From: Folioceros fuciformis
Taxonomy: Eukaryota; Anthocerotophyta; Anthocerotopsida; Anthocerotales
Direction of reading: 5' to 3'
NCBI GenBank assembly: GCA_049999805.1
Contig: JBNGIO010005351.1
Span: forward strand, 1-26,166
DNA: 26,166 nt
This document shows positions 1 to 7,821 of this stretch, in pieces (the first letter of the stretch is position 1; each line of letters starts with the position of its first letter). Made by a program: the position numbers and the translations under genes. The notes beneath the pieces are model-generated. The model did no database searches. It saw only the letters and a list, made by a program, of their open reading frames with translations, and was not told the DNA's origin.

Positions 1-483
1 GCAGACTCTTCTTCCACATCTTGCTTCTCGTTCTCTAACCATTTCCAACCACGTCTCTTCTTCTCTTTCTCATCCTCCTTCTCGTGCTTCTCATCCTCCT
101 TTTTCTCCTCCTTTTTCTCTTCCTTCTTCTCCTCCTTCTTACTTTCTCTCTTCTCCTCGTTCTTATCTTCATGCTTTTCCTCATTTTTCTCCTCCTTCTT
201 CTCTTCCTTCTTCTCCTCCTTCGAGCTTGCCGGCTTGAATGCAGACTCTTCTTCCACATCTTGCTTCTCGTTCTCTAACCATTTCCACCCTCTTCTCTTC
301 TTCTTCTCTTTCTCATCCTCCTTCTCGTGCTTCTCATCCTCCTTCTTCTCCTCCTTTTTCTCTTCCTTCTTCTCCTCCTTCTTACTCTCCCTCTTCTCCT
401 CATTCTTATCCTCATGCTTTTCCTCATTCTTCTCCTCCTTCTTCTCTTCCTTCTGCTCCTCCTTCTTGTAGTGCTTGGAACTG
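1..483. repeat. Tandem direct repeat of about 240 bp within the Lys/Glu-rich gene
   Basis: The block beginning at base 1 recurs at base 241. The first about 47 bases of the two copies are nearly identical, and the long pyrimidine-rich run follows in the same order. The second copy carries one extra in-frame triplet near 290-305 and diverges after about 470. The tract is almost pure C+T on the plus strand, so it encodes Lys and Glu on the minus strand. It is also prone to slippage and to unusual DNA structure. Confidence 0.9.
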
Positions 484-680
484 GCCACCTCGTGCTTGTA
501 TGTAGACTCCTCCACATCTTCTTCAACAGCCGTCTCCAGCTTCAAGAATCGAGGACTGGCAACCTTGTCGACGTAGACCGGACTGAAGCAGCGAATGTTT
601 CTCTCCTCGTCCTCCACCACAACAATCTTGGAAACCACTGGATTCTGCAAATTAAGCTTGGCGTCGTCGTAGCAACTCAT
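1..680 (-). CDS. Lys/Glu-rich repeat protein, 5' part of gene (partial, runs off left edge)
   Basis: No family is recognised. Reading leftward from the ATG at 680-678, the frame is open for 226 codons to the window edge. This ATG is the first Met after an in-frame stop at 800-798. Residues 1-54 are non-repetitive (MSCYDDAKLNLQNPVVSK...). From residue 55 there is an internal repeat: units at 55-140 and 141-220, and a third starting at 221. Each unit opens with DVEE(S/ES), then an ASSK segment, then a long run of EEKK-type blocks, and closes with RRGWKWLENEKQ. The alternating EEKK spacing is typical of a stable single charged alpha-helix or a polyampholyte of the kind seen in stress-protection proteins; this is inference. 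The two units keep the frame despite a 3-base length difference, which supports real coding. No signal peptide or membrane segment is seen. A CAG directly precedes the ATG, so it could be a splice acceptor and a further 5' exon is possible. Confidence 0.72.
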   Translation of the reverse strand, partial: MSCYDDAKLNLQNPVVSKIVVVEDEERNIRCFSPVYVDKVASPRFLKLETAVEEDVEESTYKHEVASSKHYKKEEQKEEKKEEKNEEKHEDKNEEKRESKKEEKKEEKKEEKKEDEKHEKEDEKEKKKRRGWKWLENEKQDVEEESAFKPASSKEEKKEEKKEEKNEEKHEDKNEEKRESKKEEKKEEKKEEKKEDEKHEKEDEKEKKRRGWKWLENEKQDVEEES

Positions 681-2043
681 CTGTTGGCCCCGTGCACCAG
701 TCGACAAGGACTGCCAGTCCCACAAGCACACACATTTCAATTCACAGCATCTAGTCACCCTGACTCCAAACCAGAAATCACAAGCCACGACATTGCACTA
801 CAGTATCCATCATAGACAATCTGCCGTCAACAAATTTCAATTCTTCCTCCAAAAGATGTTACCACTGCGGAGCTCCGTACAGCAGTCGCCACAACCTGCA
901 CAGAACACCATCACCGTACCGTCATCTCAAACTGCAACCCGATCAACTGGCGTCAAATCCACATCAAACCATTCGGAATCCACTTCAGCTCCAAAACCCG
1001 CACTGACAATCACTCACAGCAATCAGGAGCAGCCAGGCTCCCGCCATTGCCGCTCCCTTGAATGCCACAGGTCTGCAGGACACCATCGCTCCACCGACTC
1101 TCCAACTCCTTCAAACCTCAACTACCCAATGCCGATGGTCTCATTGTGAGCTCGCCAGCGCCTTCTTATACCGCCAGGCCTCAGCATCCTTCCCGCAGCA
1201 GCTCCGCCTGTCCACAAGCACCTGCAAGGCTCCCGCATCCCATTCGAGATTCACCAAAGAAGAAGGCTGCGCCTGGAGCCGGCAGTCCTTCAGGCCTCGG
1301 ACTGCCAAGCGCTTTCCAGGACGCCCCGTCCGACCCCGCTCAAACCTGGCCTTCCTTGCCGCCATTCGAGAAAACGTACCATCGTTTTTTCGCGGGAACT
1401 TGTCCAATAGCACTTTCCCCTGCTCCGTAACGACTGGGGAAGTTAGACGAATCCTCCTTTGCACAGGTTCTACTGAGGACAGCGTCGAGCATCAACCTTC
1501 ACGACCGGAATATTTTCATATGTTTATGAGCCATGTTAGTTGAGCAAACATGCACTTGTTTTATCTGTAAGAGAGTTCTGCCGAAACTGGGCCAAATCCA
1601 CAAATATTGTTTAGCCACGTTATGAATGGCAGCATTTTTTGTTCCATAGACAGAAACAAGACGTATTCTATAATATTATAATAAAATAATTTTTATAATT
1701 TTTAGTTTTATTTACTTTATTTCAATTATAAATATGATTAAAGATTATATATATATACATATATATAACATTGAATTCCAATGAGCTCTTGTCATGTCAT
1801 GTTCAAAGAGGAGATAAAAGATTTGCGACTTTTATGCTTATCTTGAACATAATAAAATCACCTTTCTAAGGAACAGCAAAGACCTTCATGACAAACCCTA
1901 ATTTAACCTTATTCTAATGCAGTGTTGATGGGGTTTGATTAAACATCTTATTATGAGATTTTATTTTAATATTTTTGAAAAATTATTATAAAAATCCATC
2001 TTGAAAAACTTCATTACAAAGAGTTATGTCAAAAGAGGAACTA
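681..2043. other. Gene-free stretch: probable upstream region of the Lys/Glu-rich gene, then an AT-rich island
   Basis: Bases 681-1550 are CA/CT-rich with several overlapping ORFs on both strands that look like chance. They may hold the promoter and 5' leader of the minus-strand gene ending at 680. From about 1650 to 2030 the sequence becomes strongly AT-rich, with an alternating AT run at 1746-1767. This contrasts with the more GC-balanced coding regions. No tRNA, rRNA or recognisable protein was found. Confidence 0.5.
1746..1767. repeat. AT dinucleotide microsatellite (one interruption)
   Basis: An alternating T/A run interrupted by a single C, lying inside the AT-rich island. Confidence 0.85.
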
Positions 2044-2062
2044 TGGAATACCAATACGGTCA
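2044..2062 (+). repeat. Left terminal inverted repeat
   Basis: 19 bp, pairing with 3599-3617 with two mismatches (positions 13 and 17 of the repeat). Confidence 0.7.
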
Positions 2063-2204
2063 AGGGTTGTTTGATAGAATGTTTTGCCCCTTTCGTACGG
2101 TCCAAATGTTTGGGCATCACAAACCTGCCCACATCGTTAGTCGGTAGCCATTTGGGCGTCCCGATAGAGACAATTCAGCGTGTACTAAGGGTTTTCCTAA
2201 ACTT

Positions 2205-2715
2205 TTGAGCAGCTGTCAGATGTTTTTCTTTCTGACACGTCCGTGTCCCATACGCTGGAAGCTCGCAAGACCTAGCTGTGGAAGGGAAGAACGCCGTGTT
2301 TTGCAAATGGAGCTCGATGCGGTGGAGGCGAGTATTGCGAGACACATAGCAATTGGCGAAGGAGGGTCCCTGGGGGACCGCAGCAGTGGTGGAGGCAGGA
2401 TGGCTAGGGAGGGCGGGGGGGTGTTGTGGATCGAAGTTCCAGGTCCAGCATCCCGCCAACAAGGAGGGTGCGGACGTGGGGGGGGCGCGAGCTCTCCTAC
2501 TCTGAGCTGTGCTCCTCTGAAGAGGAGGAGGATGACACTCCTGTGAGTCCACGGCAAGGTGCCGCTCGTGGCAGATAAGGGCGACGCACAACAAAAGGAG
2601 GCAGCAACAGAGGCAATGTCACGGACACCCTAGTGGACACGGTGCATGCTTTGCACAACAGCCTAGGCTTGGTGGAGTCCCTAGAATTTGTGCAAGCTGA
2701 GGGCAAACATACATG
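2205..2715 (+). pseudogene. Decayed ORF inside the inverted-repeat element
   Basis: An open frame containing MELDAVEASIARHIAIGEGG runs into a G8 tract near 2476-2485. After a one-step frame change there, another frame reads ELSYSELCSSEEEEDDTPVS, meets one stop (TAA, about 2575), and continues in the same frame as GNVTDTLVDTVHALHNSLGL to a stop at about 2715. The acidic cluster, low-complexity Gly/Arg segment and helix-like tail look like an old coding sequence broken by a frameshift and a stop. I do not recognise the protein. It may be the accessory (DNA-binding) ORF of the element, but that is speculation. Confidence 0.3.
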
Positions 2716-3420
2716 ACTGTGCAGCAGATGTGGATGCTGCCTCTCTTGCTAGGGATCGCGAGGTTTAGGGATGCATGTGGCGTGGAGGGTCTGGAGGTGT
2801 AGGCAGGTTAGAGGCACTAGCCTTGGTGCTACAGAGATGGTGAACCTTTGGAGTTTTTCCTCAATCTACTGCTGATAGACTGATATTGTAGCAGCAGCGC
2901 TGGTAGTCTGCAAATGTTTTGTGGAAGGTTCTGTAGGTTGCCTTCTTGCCTCTGTGGTCCAGTTTAGTGAACTTGATGTTTTTGTGAACCCTGTAAGAAC
3001 AAATGTAATTGCTGCTGCTGTGGCTTCTTTTACCTGCAATTCTTAAGCTATCATTTGCAGTAGAACGAGCAACCTCAAGCTGCAGTATGATGGAAATGCA
3101 GGCTTGAAAATGATTGTTCAGTGGGGATGGTAGAGGCCTGAAATCCTTGGACATCTCGAAACTCGTGAGAGTTTTTCCATGCATGAAGTGGATTTTGAGA
3201 AGCACCTGAAGCAGAAAGTTTGTGTTGGTAGTTTCGCAAGAAAGACCATATGAGGCTGGTTCCGTAGGAATGCAGGATCTAGGTTTTTCAAGTAGATGCA
3301 CATTAGATTGAATGGGGTAGTTGTATAAAGGAACCGTGTTGCTGCAGTAAGTGTGTCAATGTGCACGTTGTGGACTAGACCCAAACCCGAAACTGTAAAC
3401 AACCCCTCTGAAACACTACC

Positions 3421-3460
3421 AAACCCTAACCCCCTCGAACCTCGAACCCTAACCCCCTCG
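3421..3460. repeat. Telomere-box-like direct repeat (AACCCTAACCCCCTCG twice)
   Basis: A 16-base unit at 3422-3437 recurs exactly at 3445-3460. Each contains AACCCTAA, the core of plant telo-boxes and of plant telomere repeats. It lies inside the inverted-repeat element, so it may be part of the transposon rather than a promoter element. Confidence 0.6.
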
Positions 3461-3598
3461 GAAAAACAGTACCTCTACGGTGTATAGGTACGTCCCATGA
3501 CGTGGTTATGTTCCGTACGAGAATTTGTGGTAGATTTTACCATATATTCCCGTATAAAATATGTATACCAGAAAAAAAAATAATTGGTATCTAGGGTG

Positions 3599-3617
3599 TG
3601 TCCGAATTGGTATTCCA
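3599..3617 (-). repeat. Right terminal inverted repeat
   Basis: Inverted copy of 2044-2062, followed immediately by TA. Confidence 0.7.
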
Positions 3618-3965
3618 TAAGGAACAACCACTTACATAGGTTAAGTAGTTTCAAAATATTTGATTATTTCTTATTATTAAAAAAATATAGAAAGTCTTAT
3701 TACTCCAATGATAAGGAAAAATCCAAACATTTCAAACATAGGAGGAACAACTTGAGAGTTCATGTAGACATGTTCTTCCTTTGTCAAAGGAGATCAAAGC
3801 AACAGCAAATAGCTTCTATTTACCTCTCCGTTCGAAACTGGAAAGATAATATGATGAATTGATTAAATATGTAATTTCTGTAAATAAAAAAAATGTAAAA
3901 AAAATTTTTATGTAAGAGAAAAGAAATTCCCAGCTACTGGGATGGGGTGGAGGGAGTATGGTGCT
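3618..3965. other. AT-rich stretch downstream of the first transporter (its 3' UTR side)
   Basis: AT-rich sequence with A-tracts near 3885-3905. The last about 60 bases before 3966 are the 3' UTR side of the minus-strand transporter. No gene is seen. Confidence 0.5.
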
Positions 3966-6365
3966 TCACACTGCGGGATGGTGGGCAGTGGTGTATTGGG
4001 GGGCCAGCCGGCGAGCTGGAGCTGGAGCAGGAACTTCTCTGGTTCTCTTGTACTGGTAGGACCTGGCAGCGATGAGGAAGAAGAAGGTGTTAGCAATGGA
4101 GATGACGGCAAGCAGGCCGTAGAAGTTCTCCAGGTTGCCTTGGTTGATGTTGAGAGGGAGCCAGCCCTGGTGGGATCCGGTTCTGGTGAGTTGACAGACG
4201 AGGGTGGTGAGGAACGATGTGAGGAAGTAGCCCACTCCCATGGCTGCACAGAAGAAGGCCTCCCCCGTGGACCTCATCTTGTCTGGCATCTCGTCGTAGA
4301 AGAACTCCATCTGCCCCACCAGGAAGAAGGCTTCGGTTATGCCCAGAATGCTCACTTGGGGAATCAGCCAGAAAGCACTCATGGGCAGGAGCATGGTTGG
4401 GCTCTCCAGCTGCTGCCCGACGGTGGCTGCTGCTATGGCCTTCCTCTTCACCTCCACCACACTGGCTGCCACCATGGCGAATACTGATGTCACCATGCCG
4501 ATCCCCATCCTCTGCAGCGTGGTGATGCCTCTTGGGTTCCCTGCATCGTGTGGTGGAGTGGTTAGAGGGTAGGGTGTGGTGGGAGTGAAGGTTTGAGATG
4601 GCACAGAAGGGCACAGGGTCTTGCAAATTCCCACACACGGTAGCAGAAGGTGAGGTTGTTGTTCATGACATGATCCGTGTCCTGGGTATTGTGTTTCTTA
4701 CCTGAGACGAGGCGGGTGAGGGGCACCAGGACAGGGTTGAAGAGGAGTAGGATGATGGCTGCTGTGATGACGGTGAAGATGCTGAAGGTGGCATGTGGGA
4801 TGGTGAAGCTCCCGATGTGGCGGTCCAGGGAGAGGGTCTGGACGACGGTGTAGCTGCTCACCTGGGCGAGGAGGCAGTAAGGGATGACGCTGGTGATCCA
4901 GATGGGGACGATTCTCAGCACCTGCTTCACCTCCTCCACTTGTGTCACAGGGCACAGCTTCCAGGGGCTTATGGGCATGATGCCTTCGTCCCTGAGGTGG
5001 ATGGTGCTTGCTTCCGTGACGATGGCTGCTCGGTCCAAGAACCTGCATTGAATGGGTCACGGATGTCAACAACAGTGAAGAATCTGATGCATTTCTTGTC
5101 GATCGGCATGCCCACATTGCTTGCGATGGAGTGATATCGATGTTGTGAACCTGAAGCTGGTGGTGTGGGGAAGCTGTCGTCTTCTCACGTCTGAGGTCAG
5201 ATACTTGTCCGGGATGACAAAGAGGCGGTGGTGGTGGTCAGGGAACGGCTCAGAACGCTTCCTCGTAGCAGCACAAACCACCTGTGCGATTCGAGTGACC
5301 CCGCTTCCGGCAGGCTTCTTGTACCTGTAAATCGGCGTGCCCAGAAAGAAGAACACCACACAGCCCAGAAATACAGCCCCAGGAATCCCGAATCCAACAG
5401 TTGTGCTCACGTTGTCCTGCCCAAGAAATTTCCGGAAGCTTCCAATGCTGAGATCACTTGCTACCTGGAGGCATCCATGCGCGTACGAATTCATGCAGAA
5501 AATTTACTGGTGATACCTGAACGTAGATGATCAACGTGAGCACGACCAAAGATCCCAGCTGCAGAGACAGGAAGAGGAGATTGAAGAAGAGAGGCCTCTC
5601 CCTCTTCTCTTCTAGGTGACAATCGTCGAATTGGTCTCCTCCAAACGAGGGTGTGCACGGCTTGATCCCTCCCGACCCGATGCAGATCATGTACAGCCCA
5701 GCATAGAAGACGGCCATGGATTTGCCCTGTGCTGGCCGGCAGGGCAGGGATGGCACACAAGGGGGAGGCTTCAGACTCTCCAGCGATGTCGACATGGATA
5801 GCACCAACATCCCCTGTCACCCACCCACACAATGATCCAAACATTTCAATCCTTGACATTCACGCTGGGTTCCCTAGAGAGATCGTGTGTACCACGAGCT
5901 TGCAAGACTGCATTGCTGCGTCCTGCATCCATCGAATCACCAGCCAGCTCTAGATCTTTACCCAGATGAGGACCAGCGAGGAGAGCCCCAGTGTTCGATA
6001 CCGCCCAAGGTACGAGTCAGCCAGGAATCCCCAGACCAAGGGCACCATGTACAAAGCTCCCATGAAGTTGGTGTAAGTTGTGGACGCCTTCTGGGAGCTC
6101 TGATGCAGCGACAGCAGCATGTAGGGCACCAGATTCGAGGCAACAGAGATGGAGGCAACAGCGTCTCCAAAATGCAGAACTGGGCACCAAGGACGATCCC
6201 AATCAATCACCACATGTACAGCAGCAGTGCTCGCAAACTGCAATCTCCAGGCCGGTGGACTTCCATGATATTCTGCAGAATCCCAACAAACTTACCGAAA
6301 ATGAACGGAGACGACTTCCATGTACCCGACTGGCTCCTCTCGGCAGGCAGCCCGGTCCAGTCCAT
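3966..6365 (-). CDS. NRT1/PTR (NPF/POT) family proton-coupled-type transporter, copy A
   Basis: A major facilitator protein of the plant nitrate/peptide transporter family, expected to have 12 membrane helices in the plasma membrane or tonoplast. Exons (minus): 6365-6296, 6179-5962, 5813-5517, 5416-5151, 5042-4702, 4540-3966. All junctions are GT-AG and the frame closes to 588 residues, normal for the family. Signatures, in order: NFMGALYMVPLVWGFLADSYLGRY (helices 2-3), GSGGIKPC with FGGDQFDD (PTR2 signature), GTPIYRYKKPAGSG-TRIAQV (central loop), FLDRAAI, SPWKLCPVTQVEEVK, and the NPRGITTLQRMGIG-to-FFYDEMPDKMRS C-terminal half. The ATG at 6365 gives a short N-terminus. An in-phase upstream exon (6546-6523, joined to 6395) would add 18 residues and is possible. 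The first-helix ExxE(R/K) motif is replaced by HFGDA. The substrate cannot be read from sequence. Confidence 0.93.
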
Positions 6366-6522
6366 GGACTGATCGTCTATGCACCGAACCGACAACTGAT
6401 CCTGCCATCACAAAAGCACGAATTCTTTCACCTCCAAATCGACTTCATCCACAGAACGGGCACTTCCTCCGTGCTTCTAATGTGCTTCCAACCGGTACGG
6501 GACCTGGGCTAGCAGTCCATAC

Positions 6523-6546
6523 CTCCGGTGTCATGGTGTTGGACAT
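6523..6546 (-). other. Possible N-terminal coding exon of transporter copy A
   Basis: ATG at 6546 opens MSNTMTPE and ends exactly at a GTATGG donor. The acceptor CAG before 6395 would continue it in phase (LSVRCIDDQS) into the secure exon. The resulting N-terminal length resembles copy B and typical family members. An in-frame ATG further upstream also exists. The evidence is splice signals and phase only. Confidence 0.35.
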
Positions 6547-7821
6547 GTCGATCTTGGTCCACTTGAACTGGGCCGCCGGGAGTACCGTCGTCCTGCAGCT
6601 CTCTGAAGCCTGGCAATGCGTGCCAGGCATACACGAACCTGCTGCAAATTCCTGCACTCAGACAAAATGAAAGACCGCGCCGTCAGACAAATCCAGACCT
6701 CCCTATCTCAAACCAGGGAACCTGCCCTGCCCTGGACTGCAGTTCGTGTAACCTCCATCTCTTCTCGTCGCCCAACAATGTTTACCGTCTAACCACAAGA
6801 CCCACAATCCAATTCCCTCACTCCGTTGCGTGCTGTAAGACGCCACTTACAACCCACAACGCGTTCTGCACGCCAGACCTCCCTCTCTTCAACACAGGAT
6901 GCTTGCAAGGCACACAATCACTCACGTTCTCCACCTTCAAACATCGGTCCCCTTCCTTCAATCTTCTCAATGTCTGCCAGCTCCAAGACCCCCTCACACA
7001 CCATCAAGCTTTCTCCTTCTTTCTCCTTCCGTTTGCCAGGGTACAAACACCTCACCCGACTCTCCTTTCCCGTCCAGTCCAGTCCAGTCCCGTCCATTCT
7101 ACTCTCAACAACCGAGCACCACGACTCACCTTCTCCCCCTCCCCTTCCGAGCTTCAAGTCCCTGGAGCGTGGAAATCCCTGCTGCACGCGCACAGCATCT
7201 CCAGCCAGCTCCTTCGTCTCGGACCGGACACGATCCACGGAAAAACGCTGGGCAGCCAGCAGAGGTCGGAGACGTCTCAACTTGTTGCCTCACATGGCCA
7301 ACGGTCCGGGGACCTGTACATTCGCAATGCGGGAAGCTCGGAGCCGCAAGCTGGCCTCAGACCCACACTGGATTCTGGGTTCCAGCCCCAAAGAAGGCGG
7401 GAGAAGGGGGAGGACGAGGCCTTTTATAGCCTTCTAGGGCATTCGGAGCCTTCGATTCCCATGTCGCTACGTACTTGCTGGGCCTGGTCCGCGCGATCCA
7501 GCCAGCGTCCCACGCTTCCTTGCCATTTCAAATGACGGCTACACGTACCATTATGATGTATTATATTTTGAATTATATAATCCAATTATCTAACACTGTA
7601 CGGAACTGCGTGGGGAAGAAAGGGGTTGTGAACGGAACGGGACGGAGATGTTTTGTCCCGGGACGAGGAAGATATGGAGCAGGTACCGAAACTTGGCAGC
7701 GCTGGGATGTTGAAGTCTCTGCATCACAGTAGAGAAATAGTGTTGGATAAATAATTCATGCGCGCATTTTTCTCTTTCTTCTTCGGTTTGTGCGTTCACT
7801 GGACACTTGGCGGGGCTGTAG
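6547..7821. other. Intergenic region between the two transporters: promoter/leader of copy A and 3' side of copy B
   Basis: The plus strand is pyrimidine-rich at about 6845-7170, so a transcript of copy A would carry a purine-rich leader. It includes three AGTCC units at 7076-7090. Three overlapping plus-strand ORFs and one minus ORF here show no recognisable domains. Bases 7550-7600 are AT-rich. No RNA gene is seen. Confidence 0.5.
7421..7430 (-). promoter_or_regulatory. TATA box (CTATAAAAGG) for transporter copy A
   Basis: On the minus strand the sequence reads GGCTATAAAAGGCC, a near-perfect TATA element oriented toward copy A. Transcription would then start near 7395, leaving a leader of about 0.85-1 kb that may itself be spliced. 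The placement is inference; only the motif is seen. Confidence 0.45.

Larger units (their letters stand above)
2044..3617. mobile_element. Candidate DNA transposon with 19-bp terminal inverted repeats and TA flanks (non-autonomous or decayed)
   Basis: The left end reads TGGAATACCAATACGGTCA from 2044. The right end, read on the minus strand from 3617, is TGGAATACCAATTCGGACA, so 17 of 19 bases match in inverted orientation. Both ends are bordered by TA (2042-2043 and 3618-3619), consistent with a TA target-site duplication as in Tc1/mariner-type elements. A degenerate TWA site of PIF/Harbinger type is also possible. The interior holds a G-rich decayed ORF (about 2205-2715) and no recognisable transposase with an intact catalytic triad. 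It lies in non-genic DNA between the Lys/Glu-rich gene and the first transporter, next to AT-rich flanks. The family assignment is open. Confidence 0.6.

Noticed and set aside
35-526. Arg-rich minus-strand ORFs in the same tract
   Set aside because: Frame-shifted shadows (R/K-only peptides) of the Lys/Glu frame that is open from 680 to the edge.
84-815. Plus-strand ORFs rich in Leu, Ser and Phe over the pyrimidine tract
   Set aside because: They are antisense readings of the Lys/Glu repeat. The minus frame keeps phase across a 3-base indel and joins a non-repetitive N-terminus.
1141-1464. 107-codon minus ORF with a basic N-terminus
   Set aside because: No recognisable domain, ORFs in other frames overlap it, and there is no supporting neighbour. 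It could be leader sequence of the Lys/Glu-rich gene.
2861-3402. Minus-strand ORFs of 146 and 94 codons inside the inverted-repeat element
   Set aside because: They overlap in two frames, have no family resemblance and no transposase motifs.
3942-6512. Plus-strand ORFs opposite transporter copy A
   Set aside because: Antisense of clear exons; the minus frame carries all family signatures.
6826-7535. Three overlapping plus ORFs of 176-210 codons and a 120-codon minus ORF
   Set aside because: Open in several frames at once because of CT-rich composition. The minus ORF has no ATG at its start and no domain is seen.
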